A stretch of 64,000 nucleotides of DNA from Bacteroidota bacterium (lineage in GTDB: Bacteria > Bacteroidota > Bacteroidia > Cytophagales > Cytophagaceae). The position numbers and the translations under genes are program-made. Below the pieces are notes generated by a model. It was not told where the DNA came from and made no database searches. It was given only the letters and a program-made list of their open reading frames with translations. Positions within the stretch are counted from its first letter, which is position 1; the number at the start of each line of letters is the position of its first letter. Positions 16,529-25,170 of this stretch are shown here, piece by piece. The DNA is taken from assembly GCA_023391415.1 (NCBI GenBank), contig JAEWAY010000003.1, positions 62,001-126,000 of the forward strand. Direction: 5' to 3'.

Positions 16529-17503
16529 TGCCTGATAAAGCGTATTGTATATCTCCGGATATATATAGTTTCGGCGAATCGCCCGCGTGTCGCTACTTTT
16601 GACGTCTTGAATCATTCCGTGTCGGATTTTTTCCTTTTGATGTTCTTTATTGATGTTGAACTTTTTAAACTCCGGCCTGTGTATCGCGAATGGATTTTTC
16701 GGGATATAGTGCCGGTTATCCATCCATTCGGCGATGGATATTTCGCTGTTATACCCCAGCGCTTTCATTTCCGGATAGCATAGTTGTTCTATATACCGCT
16801 CAAGATCGGGAGGAAGTATCTGGCGATAATGATTGACAGAATTTTTGAATATGCCGCTCACGCCATGGTCGAAGGAGGAATTGGGCCGCTCAAGATCCGC
16901 GCGGATAAGTTCGCTATCGGGCGTTTCGCCTCCCAGAAAACGACTGACTTCGGCTATAGTGGACTCAAATTTAGAAACCAGGTCTTCATAGCGTAGAAGC
17001 AGGAAGCGGGGATGTCGCCTCGCGTATATGGCCAATCCGGCGGATTTTCGCCAGTTTCTGAGATCAAACAATATCGGGCGCCGGGCGCCGGCGTATCGCT
17101 CAAAATCGCCATAGTGCAAGCTGCTGATGACATCTCTGGGATCGCGAATGATCAGTACCACTTTGATGAATGGGAGTAGATAGGGAATAAACTCCTCTAC
17201 CAGTACTTCTTTAACTCCTTGGATAACGCCGGATGGGGAGCGCGCGCGGAACCGCTGGACAAAGTCGCGCTTCATGAGAAAGCCGGTCAGAAGATCCGGA
17301 TGTGGCTCGGCGGGAAACAGAGGCGGGAATATATGATAAGGATATAGCCCCTGTTCGCTTAGGAAGTCCCTTTTTACATTGGCGAAGATTTCGGTGGCTG
17401 TCTGATACTGGCACCGGATGCCCGGACAGGCGTCTAATGAACGTTGCAACAGGGTAGTGCCTGAACGAAGCGTGCCGGTGACCAAGAAATTATTCGGGCT
17501 CAT
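16517..17503 (-). CDS. PAPS-dependent sulfotransferase
   Basis: The 328-residue protein has both PAPS-binding signatures of the sulfotransferase family: a 5'-phosphosulfate loop GTLRSGTTLLQ at about 10-20 and a 3'-phosphate segment VVLIIRDPRDVISSLHY at about 118-134. Acceptor specificity cannot be read from the sequence, but the next gene is a membrane-linked glycosyltransferase that overlaps it by 14 bases, so a glycan or glycolipid acceptor is likely. The nearby cysCDN genes would supply PAPS and cysQ would remove PAP. No signal peptide: a cytoplasmic enzyme. Confidence 0.88.
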   Translation of the reverse strand: MSPNNFLVTGTLRSGTTLLQRSLDACPGIRCQYQTATEIFANVKRDFLSEQGLYPYHIFPPLFPAEPHPDLLTGFLMKRDFVQRFRARSPSGVIQGVKEVLVEEFIPYLLPFIKVVLIIRDPRDVISSLHYGDFERYAGARRPILFDLRNWRKSAGLAIYARRHPRFLLLRYEDLVSKFESTIAEVSRFLGGETPDSELIRADLERPNSSFDHGVSGIFKNSVNHYRQILPPDLERYIEQLCYPEMKALGYNSEISIAEWMDNRHYIPKNPFAIHRPEFKKFNINKEHQKEKIRHGMIQDVKSSDTRAIRRNYIYPEIYNTLYQALRK

Positions 17504-18416
17504 TGCCGGATTCTTTTATGAAGTAGGCCGGTCGTTTTTCGATACCGGTAAGCACGCGCGCCAGAAACTCACCTATGACGCCCAGGCCGCCGAGCAGCAA
17601 CCCCCCGATTCCGGCAAGCAGTACCAGAAGCGAAGTCCAGCCCGGCACATTGATTCCGAAAACCAGTTTTTTTGTCAGGAACCAGAACATGACCAGGAGG
17701 CAGAGCATGGCGGTAACAAAGCCGACCAGGGTCATCCAGCGAAGAAGAATGGTTGAATTGTTGAATAGCAGATTGAACGCCAGACGGACGATCTGGTTCC
17801 AGGTATAACCGCTTTCGCCGTTTTCCCGGGGGTGATGCGTGGCCGGCACATTGACCAGATCGGCGGTTACGAGCAGCATCAGCGTAGGTAGGTATGGATA
17901 TGGACTATGAACGCGTAGCATGGATTTCCCAATCTCTCTTTTGAAAAGCCGGAACGACGAAAACTGCAATTCCCTGGGCTTTCGTAGCAGAAGCTCATCC
18001 AGTTTGTTTTTTATCCGGCCAAGCGCCCGCTGACTCAGGGAATGCTTTTTGTGATTGAAACTGGCGATCACGATATCGTGATTTTTTTTGTCGATCAACA
18101 GGCGCGTGTCTTCCGGATCATGTTGAAAATCATCATCCATAGTAATCATATAAGAGCCCCGGCTATGCTCGACGCCACAAAGGGTAGCGGCGTGTTGTCC
18201 ATAGTTTTTGCGCAGATGAATCACCCTGGATTCAGGTATAGTGTCGGCAATGGTTTTTAGCGCTTTGAAAGTACGCGAATTTGTCGATCCATCGTTGATC
18301 AATATGATTTCGTAGCTATAGCCTCCCGCCTTGAAAAAACGGGTGATCGCTTCACAAAGCCGGATAAGGGTATCGGACGAATTGAATACAGGTATGATGA
18401 CGGAATATTCGATCAT
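17490..18416 (-). CDS. Family 2 glycosyltransferase, polyprenyl-phosphate type (GtrB/ArnC-like)
   Basis: A 308-residue GT-A enzyme: N-terminal VIIPVFNSSDTL, NDGST (about 41-45), and MDDDFQHDPED (about 93-103, DXD metal site). Two C-terminal transmembrane helices (about 220-245 and 257-285) mark the GtrB/ArnC/DPM1 group, which transfers a sugar from a nucleotide to undecaprenyl phosphate. It overlaps both neighbours (14 bases with the sulfotransferase, 4 bases ATGA with the WbqC gene), so the three genes form a tight operon, presumably for building a modified surface glycan. Confidence 0.9.
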   Translation of the reverse strand: MIEYSVIIPVFNSSDTLIRLCEAITRFFKAGGYSYEIILINDGSTNSRTFKALKTIADTIPESRVIHLRKNYGQHAATLCGVEHSRGSYMITMDDDFQHDPEDTRLLIDKKNHDIVIASFNHKKHSLSQRALGRIKNKLDELLLRKPRELQFSSFRLFKREIGKSMLRVHSPYPYLPTLMLLVTADLVNVPATHHPRENGESGYTWNQIVRLAFNLLFNNSTILLRWMTLVGFVTAMLCLLVMFWFLTKKLVFGINVPGWTSLLVLLAGIGGLLLGGLGVIGEFLARVLTGIEKRPAYFIKESGNEPE

Positions 18417-19114
18417 GCGTGAGAAAAACTTTTCATGTATTTGGTCGCTTCCGGGCCTGTCCAGAAAATCAGATCCAATATGCTTACCGCGTGGTTAAAA
18501 GGAACTCCTCGCTGAGGGTATTCGGGATAATTATCATAATTCATCCATTCTACCCTGATATTTTCTTCCTCAAACCTACGCGGACGAAGATAATCGCTGG
18601 CGGAGGGACCTGTCACATAGGATGTCGCCCCCCGGATCTGGCAGAGCCGGATGAGCTTTTCGGTTGGATCCTGAATATCGTTTAAGTCTTCGGCCATGGA
18701 AAAAGGTGTGGAAATTCCCAGCAGGCGACTCGTAAAACGCAGAAACGCGATATTGATCGTAGACAGATACGGCTCTTCCGCCAGACTTTCGTAGAGTCGT
18801 TCCAGCGCTTGCGCGTAGGAACGAAAAAAGGGAGATCCGCCATAGTTCGCGACAAGGCTTTTCCAGTGCTTGGCCGGCCAGCGAAAATCGTGGATCCGTA
18901 CTTCGTTGATAGGTTGGTTATGGCGTGTTACCCGGACAGGAATCGTAAGCCATCGAGTTCCATTGGGGCCGGTAATCCGATTGCGGTTTCGCCAGCCGTT
19001 TTTGGAATAGCCCGCCGTATCGTAAATGACAAACTCGTCCACGGAATTGATAATGTCGAAATATCCTTTCCATGGAATATAGGAAGATTGCAGTATGGCT
19101 ATTTTTTTGCTCAA
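18413..19114 (-). CDS. WbqC-family protein
   Basis: WbqC-like proteins are found in polysaccharide clusters; their chemistry is not well established (an acyl- or glycine-transfer role has been suggested). The signature KIAILQSSYIPWKGYFDII lies at the N-terminus, followed by RNRITGPNGTRWLTIPV and a Tyr/Arg-rich C-terminal half. I place the start at a TTG at 19114 because the family begins right here and AAGGAG lies 11 bases upstream; an in-frame ATG at 19198 would add 28 basic, non-family residues. It is first in the operon with the glycosyltransferase and sulfotransferase. Confidence 0.8.
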   Translation of the reverse strand: MSKKIAILQSSYIPWKGYFDIINSVDEFVIYDTAGYSKNGWRNRNRITGPNGTRWLTIPVRVTRHNQPINEVRIHDFRWPAKHWKSLVANYGGSPFFRSYAQALERLYESLAEEPYLSTINIAFLRFTSRLLGISTPFSMAEDLNDIQDPTEKLIRLCQIRGATSYVTGPSASDYLRPRRFEEENIRVEWMNYDNYPEYPQRGVPFNHAVSILDLIFWTGPEATKYMKSFSHA

Positions 19115-19243
19115 TATGGTGAATCTCCTTGTCAGGATGAATGAACGCTTTAAAATAACGATTTCGGTAAATAGAAACCGAAGTATTTTTGATTTCATTT
19201 ATCTCCAAACAACGTTAATTTCGCGCATCAGGGTGTTTACAGT

Positions 19244-19909
19244 ATGAATATAGAAATTGTTTCATCGGCGGATGGTTCTCATACCTTGTTTTTGCCGGAT
19301 ATGAATGAAACGTATCATTCGCTTCACGGAGCTATTACAGAATCCAGGCATGTCTTTATCGATAAGGGTTTGGACGCGGTGGTGAAAGACGATCAACCAA
19401 CACGTGTATTGGAAGTGGGTTTCGGTACGGGACTCAACGCGTTGCTGACGATGGCTTACGCTGAAAAGTTTCGAAAAAAGGTGATATATCATACACTGGA
19501 GCCAAATCCCCTGCCAAAAGAGATATGGGAGAAGTTGAACTACACGGAAAAACTTTCGGCGCCGGTTAGCGGTTTTTATGAGCGTTTGCACAGTCTGGAA
19601 TGGAACTCGGAAGTGGAGCTTTCTCCTTATTTTACAATTAAGAAAATAAATGCCCGCTTGGAAGAATGGGAAACTCAGGAAGAGTACGATCTTGTATATT
19701 TCGACGCGTTCGCGCCGGGAAAGCAGGCGGAGGTATGGAAACTGTCCAATATTGAAAAGTGTTATCGTCGCGTAAAAGCTCCTGGTTTATTGGTTTCCTA
19801 TTGCGCGCAGGGACAGTTTAGACGCGATTTGCAATCCGCGGGCTTCGAAGTAGAACGCTTGCCCGGACCGCCCGGAAAGAAGGAAATGTTGAGAGCGTTT
19901 AAGTATTGA
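19244..19909 (+). CDS. mnmD: MnmD-like tRNA methyltransferase (mnm5s2U34)
   Basis: This SAM-dependent methyltransferase completes 5-methylaminomethyl-2-thiouridine at the wobble position of tRNA. The 221-residue protein has the SAM motif EVGFGTGLNALL (about 55-66), the family motif LVYFDAFAPGKQAEVW (about 142-157) and YCAQGQFRRDLQSAGF near the C-terminus. It lacks the FAD-oxidase half of E. coli MnmC, as is usual for stand-alone MnmD. It diverges from the WbqC gene and is followed by a GroES-like gene 46 bases later. Confidence 0.88.
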   Translation: MNIEIVSSADGSHTLFLPDMNETYHSLHGAITESRHVFIDKGLDAVVKDDQPTRVLEVGFGTGLNALLTMAYAEKFRKKVIYHTLEPNPLPKEIWEKLNYTEKLSAPVSGFYERLHSLEWNSEVELSPYFTIKKINARLEEWETQEEYDLVYFDAFAPGKQAEVWKLSNIEKCYRRVKAPGLLVSYCAQGQFRRDLQSAGFEVERLPGPPGKKEMLRAFKY

Positions 19910-19955
19910 TATTTATATAGGAGTAAATATTGAGTTTAACATATAAATTACTGTT

Positions 19956-20324
19956 GTGAAAAATCCAATCGACAAGTTGGTTGTAGTAGGTGACAGGGTA
20001 TTGGTAAAACCCAGCACTGTTTCCGATCGAACAAAGACTGGCCTGTTTCTGCCCCCCGGTGTACAAGAGAAAGAGCGGGTGCAAAGTGGTTATGTATTGA
20101 AAGTGGGACCGGGATATCCTATACCTGTTCCGGTAGAGGAAAACGAACCATGGAAGGAGAAGGATGAAAAAGTAAAATATATACCGCTCCAGGCCAAGGC
20201 TGGCGATATGGCGATTTATCTGCAAAATGGTTCGTATGAAATAAACTATGAGAATGAAAAGTACTTTATTGTACCGCAGAGTTCCATATTGTTGCTGGTA
20301 CGGGATGAAGATTTGTTCAATTAG
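19956..20324 (+). CDS. GroES-like co-chaperonin family protein, orphan
   Basis: A 122-residue protein with the GroES fold signature: VVVGDRVLVKPST at the N-terminus, TKTGLFLPPGVQEKERVQSG (mobile-loop region, about 28-47) and GYVLKVGPGYP. It differs from canonical GroES by a longer central insert (VPVEENEPWKEKDEKVKYIPL) and no adjacent groL, so it is probably a paralogue present beside the true groES. The start is a GTG; no ATG is available near the conserved N-terminus. Role unknown; chaperonin binding cannot be assumed. Confidence 0.75.
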   Translation: MKNPIDKLVVVGDRVLVKPSTVSDRTKTGLFLPPGVQEKERVQSGYVLKVGPGYPIPVPVEENEPWKEKDEKVKYIPLQAKAGDMAIYLQNGSYEINYENEKYFIVPQSSILLLVRDEDLFN

Positions 20325-20355
20325 AGGTAAATTGAATAATATCTGAAAATTCATA

Positions 20356-20394
20356 AGCCCGGACACAATCCATTAGAATGCCAGTGTCCAGGCT
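20356..20394. terminator. Hairpin between convergent genes
   Basis: AGCCCGGACAC (20356-20366) and GTGTCCAGGCT (20384-20394) pair over 11 positions with one mismatch and a 17-base loop. There is no T-run, so it is a weak intrinsic terminator at best, placed between the GroES-like and DoxDA genes. Confidence 0.45.
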
Positions 20395-20407
20395 CATTGA
20401 TATTGGT

Positions 20408-21430
20408 TTACGAGGAAATTTCCTTATCCCAGATGATACCACTAATATCGGTTAATATTAAGCGGTAGATACCTGGAGGTAGATTATTCAGGCGACTATG
20501 GGTAATACTCATAGTAGCTTTGGCGCCAAGCGGAACTACCAGGCTGTGTTTGCCTGGTTTTATTTTGGCTACGTACCGGTTTTGTATATTTTCTATCGGG
20601 AAGTTGGCCAAAGCCTTTGAATCCAGCGTCAATACGGTGTCGCCTTCAGGGTTTAACAACGTGATTCCGATCAGAAACGAGCCATATACATCGGCTCCTT
20701 CCACCCGGTACAGCTCAAAAGAAAGTGTGTCGTCCTTCATGAACGCGTCGCTTAGCTCAAGTTTGGGCTTAATGGATTTATTATGCAGAGCGCCCCATAC
20801 CCCACCATGGAAATACTGATTGGTAAAGAGGGTAATGAAGAAAATAATAAACGCTCCCCCCAAGACTATTTTTTTCAATATTGGATATGGCCAGGCCAGT
20901 TCACCTGAAGAGAACCACTGAATCCACCGGGGCTTACTCCAGGTGAACCGCCGCGTATATTGGTCAAGGGAAAATTCGCCTCCTCCACTGAAAAAGAGTG
21001 TAAATCCGGACGCTACGCCCAGCACCCCTATTTGCCATTCGTCAAGACAAGTAGTACCCAGCCATCCCGATCCCGACAAAATGCCCAACGCCAGCATGGT
21101 GACCCCGATACTCATGAGCCGGGTCATGAAACCCAACATGAGCAGTAGCCCGACTATGGCTTCGATCAGGGTAAAAGCCAGCATGGCCCACCACAATGGA
21201 GTGGGGTTGCTTACCAGATATTCTATAATGGGTTTAATCCCTAAAGCGTTAGGAAGAAAATGGTTGAACTTTTCACCAATATAGCCGGATGAATCCGGAT
21301 CCAGTTTATTGGCGAGAATGAGTCTGCGCCAGAAAGCGGAGAAATAAGTCCAGCCAATAACAAGGCGCAGAGTAAGTGTGTATGTCCCCGTTATCGCTGT
21401 TGACGCGGGAGATAAATGTTGATTTAGCAT
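20408..21430 (-). CDS. Fused DoxD-DoxA protein (thiosulfate:quinone oxidoreductase type)
   Basis: The 340-residue protein has an N-terminal four-helix DoxX/DoxD membrane domain (about 20-160) with conserved GWTYFSAFWRR near 26-36, one further transmembrane helix at about 190-207, and a C-terminal periplasmic beta domain (about 220-340) that fits DoxA. In Acidianus, DoxD and DoxA are separate subunits of an enzyme that oxidises thiosulfate to tetrathionate with quinone; the fusion recurs in Bacteroidota. Whether this protein uses thiosulfate is not shown. It is preceded 60 bases upstream by a small unknown gene on the same strand. Confidence 0.78.
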   Translation of the reverse strand: MLNQHLSPASTAITGTYTLTLRLVIGWTYFSAFWRRLILANKLDPDSSGYIGEKFNHFLPNALGIKPIIEYLVSNPTPLWWAMLAFTLIEAIVGLLLMLGFMTRLMSIGVTMLALGILSGSGWLGTTCLDEWQIGVLGVASGFTLFFSGGGEFSLDQYTRRFTWSKPRWIQWFSSGELAWPYPILKKIVLGGAFIIFFITLFTNQYFHGGVWGALHNKSIKPKLELSDAFMKDDTLSFELYRVEGADVYGSFLIGITLLNPEGDTVLTLDSKALANFPIENIQNRYVAKIKPGKHSLVVPLGAKATMSITHSRLNNLPPGIYRLILTDISGIIWDKEISS

Positions 21431-21490
21431 ATGTACTGATTTTAATGATTATTACGAATGTATGCCGGTCGAAAGACGGAATCAGTAAAA

Positions 21491-21871
21491 TCAGCAAGCT
21501 ACTTTGAAACGTTGATATAAAATATATAAGGGAACAGGGTGCCGGGGATGAAAAGGATCATCGTGTCCGGAATTGGAGAGGTCCGCGCCGTATACGCGGA
21601 ATGAGGAGTAAGGCGCCGTGGACAAGCCGGCAGATCGCTTCTGGAAAGAGAAGACGGAGGTTTCCGGGTGATTTCGCGCGAGGGTATCCGCGCAGGATGA
21701 AAATGGAGGTAAAACGGCCCGATGTCTGTTGGAGACGTCGGTATGCTCCACCCCGGCGCTTTGCTGTATAAAATGGCGTACGGGACAAGGACCGGCAAGT
21801 AGCAATAAACTTGTCAGCGCTATAAACCAAAAACTTTTGTATTTTATATAAGGTTTTTCCGTTACGAGCAT
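21491..21871 (-). CDS. Small hypothetical membrane-anchored or exported protein
   Basis: A 126-residue frame with one hydrophobic segment (FWFIALTSLLLLAGP, about 14-28) directly followed by CPVRHFIQQSAGVEHTD. The hydrophobic segment and the following CPV motif resemble short Bacteroidota exported proteins of unknown function. The rest is low-complexity and Pro/Ser/Arg-rich. Two other frames are also open here, so the coding status is uncertain; it is kept because of the start, the leader-like segment and the position upstream of the DoxDA gene. Confidence 0.45.
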   Translation of the reverse strand: MLVTEKPYIKYKSFWFIALTSLLLLAGPCPVRHFIQQSAGVEHTDVSNRHRAVLPPFSSCADTLARNHPETSVFSFQKRSAGLSTAPYSSFRVYGADLSNSGHDDPFHPRHPVPLYILYQRFKVAC

Positions 21872-22117
21872 GAATGGTTGGATAGACCGTTTATCTTTTC
21901 AACAGAATAGAGGCTATGATTATTGTCTGAAGAGAGCTGAAAACGGAACGGGATATATATGCCGGATTCTTCGGAAGAGTCAAACGTTGATCATATGCCC
22001 TTAAAGAGCTTAAAGACCTCCAACTGGATGTAGTCCGGAGAGAAGATGTTTTGCTCCAGTTCAGTCCTATAGAGAGAGGTAAATGGGAAAATCGCCATGT
22101 TGGTTTCACCACCGCGT

Positions 22118-22150
22118 TAACATGAGAAAGCCCTGATTTTTCTCATGTTA
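22118..22150. terminator. Hairpin that includes the hemB stop codon
   Basis: TAACATGAGAAA (22118-22129) and TTTCTCATGTTA (22139-22150) form a perfect 12-bp stem with a 9-base loop; the right arm contains the hemB stop codon. T residues follow on the plus strand. The region from 21872 to 22117 holds no supported gene. Confidence 0.6.
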
Positions 22151-23125
22151 TTTTGAAAGCAACGCGAATTCTTTGGCGAAGTAACTCAGAATGATTTTGG
22201 CTCCCGCGCGTTTGATGGAAAGCAAGCTTTCCCGCATGGCTTTTTCCCCATCAATCCAGCCGTTCTGGGCGGCGGCTTTGATCATCGCGTATTCGCCGCT
22301 TACGTTGTACGCCGCTATAGGCAAGTCAAATTCGTCATACAGAGTTTTGATCACATCCAGATAGGGGAGAGCTGGTTTTACCATCAGAAAGTCCGCGCCT
22401 TCCAGGACATCCAGTTCGCCTTCTACCAATGCTTCAGTCACATTGGCGGGGTCCATCTGATATGTCTTTTTATCTCCAAATTTGGGAGCCGAGTTGAGCG
22501 CGTCTCTGAATGGGCCGTAAAACGCGCTGGCGTACTTCGCGGTATAAGACATGATCGATACGTTGGTATAGCCTTCATCGTCCAATAAAGAACGAATATA
22601 TCCTACGCGTCCGTCCATCATGTCGGAAGGTCCTATAATATCGGCTCCGGCTCTCGCCTGGGCGAGCGCCATTTTGCCGAGGACCTCAAGCGTCTCGTCA
22701 TTTAGAATCGTTCCGTTGGCGTCAACGACGCCGTCATGTCCGGTAGTGCTGTATGGATCCATGGCGACATCGCTGATAACGCAGGCTTCCGGAAACTCTT
22801 TCTTGATAGATCGTATGGCTTCCAGATAAAGGCCTTTTTCATTCCAGCTTTCGGTGGCCCGGGCGTCTTTCAGTTCCTCGGGGATGTTGGGAAAAAGCGC
22901 GAAGGCTTTGACGCCCAAACTCATGCAGGTATCTATTTCCCTGAGTAAAAGATCGGCCGAGAACCGGAAGATTCCGGGCATGGATAGAACTTCGTTTTTG
23001 GTGCCGCTACCGGGGATCAGAAACATTGGAAATACAAGATCTTTGACGGAAACGCTATGTTCCTGAACAAGATTCCGTATCGTCTCGGATTTACGATTTC
23101 TTCTGGGTCTTCTGCTTAATTCCAT
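22148..23125 (-). CDS. hemB: Delta-aminolevulinic acid dehydratase (porphobilinogen synthase)
   Basis: HemB condenses two 5-aminolevulinate molecules to porphobilinogen. The 325-residue protein shows the two active-site lysines in SYTAKYASAFYGPFRD (about 192-207) and LMVKPALPYLDVI (about 245-257). The metal region reads DVAMDPYSTTGHDG, without the three cysteines of zinc-type enzymes, so it should be a magnesium-type HemB. It starts 2 bases after rocD ends and is the last gene in the hemA-to-hemB run. Confidence 0.96.
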   Translation of the reverse strand: MELSRRPRRNRKSETIRNLVQEHSVSVKDLVFPMFLIPGSGTKNEVLSMPGIFRFSADLLLREIDTCMSLGVKAFALFPNIPEELKDARATESWNEKGLYLEAIRSIKKEFPEACVISDVAMDPYSTTGHDGVVDANGTILNDETLEVLGKMALAQARAGADIIGPSDMMDGRVGYIRSLLDDEGYTNVSIMSYTAKYASAFYGPFRDALNSAPKFGDKKTYQMDPANVTEALVEGELDVLEGADFLMVKPALPYLDVIKTLYDEFDLPIAAYNVSGEYAMIKAAAQNGWIDGEKAMRESLLSIKRAGAKIILSYFAKEFALLSK

Positions 23126-23127
23126 GC

Positions 23128-24363
23128 TTAGACGAAGTTTATCAAGGTTTTTTCAATTATAGTACAACATTCGTCAAGTTGCTCTTTGGTGATAACCAGA
23201 GGAGGCGCGAAACGAATGATGTCTCCATGAGTCGGTTTCGCGAGCAAGCCGTTTTCTTTTAGCGCTTCACAGACATCCCAGGCGGTTTTACCGTCTTTGG
23301 TTGGTTTGATTACTACCGCGTTGAGCAGGCCTTTACCTCTGACTAGCGTGATCAGTTCGGTTTTCGCCTGCAAATCCCGCATGCGGTTTCTGAATACTTC
23401 TCCAAGTTTGAAGGCGTTGTCGGCGAGGTTTTCATCCTTTATTATTTGCAGGGCTTCCATGGCGACGGCGCAGGCCAGCGGATTGCCGCCAAATGTAGAT
23501 CCATGTTCGCCAGGTTTTATGGTGAGCATGATCTCGTCTCTGGTAAGCACGGCTGAGACGGGATAGACTCCTCCCGAAAGAGCTTTCCCTACAATCAACA
23601 GGTCGGGATGAATGTCGTCGTATTGTGTCGCCAGCAACTTGCCGGTACGGGCTATGCCTGTCTGTATCTCGTCCGCCATCAGTATGACGTTGTAGCGAGA
23701 GCAAAGCTCCTGCGCTTTTTTCATATAACCTTCCTGGGGAACGTATACTCCGGCCTCTCCCTGGATAGGCTCCACAAGGAAACCACAAACGTTGGGGTTC
23801 TGCAGGGCTTGTTCCAGCTCCGGGATATTGTCGTAGTCGATTACGTGATAGCCAGGCATGAAAGGCCCGAAATTGTTTCGGCAATCCGGATCAGTCGACG
23901 CGGAGATTATTCCCATGGTACGTCCGTGAAAATTGCGCCGCGCCGCTACAATGACGGCCTGGTCCGTCGGGATGTTTTTATATTGATACCCCCACTTGCG
24001 GGCAAGTTTTATAGCTGTTTCCACCGCCTCGGCGCCGGAGTTCATCATCAGTACTTTATCATAGCCAAAATATTCGCAGATGTATTTCTCACATTCTCCC
24101 AGCTTGTTGTTGTAAAAAGCCCTGGAGGTGAGCGTCAGCGTTTTGGCTTGCTCAATCAGCGCGTTAATAATTCTCGGATGGCAATGTCCTTGATTTACGG
24201 CACTGTAAGCGGACAGGAAATCATAATAGTGCTTTCCTTCCACGTCCCATAAATGGACACCTTCTCCCTTGGCCAGTACAACAGGCAGGGGGTGATAATT
24301 ATGAGCTCCATACGTATCTTCCAGACTGATCGCCTGCTGAGTAGCGGTAACTGTTTCCAACAT
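23128..24363 (-). CDS. rocD: Ornithine aminotransferase
   Basis: This class III PLP aminotransferase converts ornithine and 2-oxoglutarate to glutamate-5-semialdehyde and glutamate. The 411-residue protein starts with SLEDTYGAHNYHPLPVVL, has MNSGAEAVETAIKLARKWGY (PLP phosphate site), ADEIQTGIARTGK (about 225-237) and the PLP Lys in LIVGKALSGGVYPVSA (about 260). All are typical of RocD. It sits between a lipoprotein gene and hemB, with only 2 bases to hemB, so they are probably co-transcribed although the pathways differ. Confidence 0.93.
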   Translation of the reverse strand: MLETVTATQQAISLEDTYGAHNYHPLPVVLAKGEGVHLWDVEGKHYYDFLSAYSAVNQGHCHPRIINALIEQAKTLTLTSRAFYNNKLGECEKYICEYFGYDKVLMMNSGAEAVETAIKLARKWGYQYKNIPTDQAVIVAARRNFHGRTMGIISASTDPDCRNNFGPFMPGYHVIDYDNIPELEQALQNPNVCGFLVEPIQGEAGVYVPQEGYMKKAQELCSRYNVILMADEIQTGIARTGKLLATQYDDIHPDLLIVGKALSGGVYPVSAVLTRDEIMLTIKPGEHGSTFGGNPLACAVAMEALQIIKDENLADNAFKLGEVFRNRMRDLQAKTELITLVRGKGLLNAVVIKPTKDGKTAWDVCEALKENGLLAKPTHGDIIRFAPPLVITKEQLDECCTIIEKTLINFV

Positions 24364-24448
24364 AACGCGGGCTAATTAAATGATTAAAATAAACGACTAT
24401 ACGCGAAGGTAATAAAAATTACCTTTACCTCCACGCGGGAATACGCTG

Positions 24449-25042
24449 CTATAAATTGCCGATTTTTACGCCTTGAGGTTTGATGGGAGTAAAAATCAGG
24501 TTGATATCATGTACTTTGAGAGCGTCGACTTTACTCATGGATAAGGTCAGGTTGTCGAGGTCGCTTTGCCATCTGATGGTATCCGTATCGACAAGCTGGG
24601 CGGGGCCATAGCGCTTGGTGTAAAATCCGGCCAACTGATCGTAAATTGCTTTTTGAGATTTTTTGCTTTTGGGGTATACAACGGCTTCGATACCCGAGAC
24701 AAGTTTTTTGGCGTCCAGATGATAAATGACTTCGGCGGTTTCCAGTTCTTCTGAATTGTAACTGATCAAATAATCAAGATATTGATCGGTTTCTTCATCA
24801 AGAGCGAAGGAGTCCTCCAGAACCTTTACCTTTTCCACAGGCATACCGAAAATGATCCCGCGGAAAACACCTGTGTCCGTTTTAATCAGTTCATTGATGG
24901 AATAAGGAAAATCCAGAGAGTCCGTATCCGTCTGGGGGCTCATATATGGTGGAGTGGTTTCCCTGGTATCGGAACCTTCATCGCAGGCTACCATGGTAAG
25001 TAATGAAAACGCGATTCCTAATAGCGGCAGTATATTTTTCAT
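24449..25042 (-). CDS. Lipoprotein of unknown function
   Basis: Starting at the ATG at 25042, the 197-residue protein has a lipoprotein signal (MKNILPLLGIAFSLLTMVAC, Cys20). The mature part is acidic and starts with a Thr/Pro/Asp-rich linker (about 22-45); the folded domain contains GIIFGMPVEKVKVLEDSF and a C-terminal LTLSMSKVDALKVHDINLIFTP strand pair. I do not recognise the family. It lies between hemA and rocD on the same strand. A longer frame from 25099 adds residues that would hide the signal peptide, so it was not used. Confidence 0.75.
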   Translation of the reverse strand: MKNILPLLGIAFSLLTMVACDEGSDTRETTPPYMSPQTDTDSLDFPYSINELIKTDTGVFRGIIFGMPVEKVKVLEDSFALDEETDQYLDYLISYNSEELETAEVIYHLDAKKLVSGIEAVVYPKSKKSQKAIYDQLAGFYTKRYGPAQLVDTDTIRWQSDLDNLTLSMSKVDALKVHDINLIFTPIKPQGVKIGNL

Positions 25043-25170
25043 TATAAAAAGAGCGCTTTTGTCATAAAAACAGAAATTGGCTTCCCCAAGGTTCCCCAAA
25101 CCGCGGCGCGCTTCCTTTGTTTATTATTGACTTCCGCTCCTCGAATCCGGAATCAGGTCAACAACAATGA

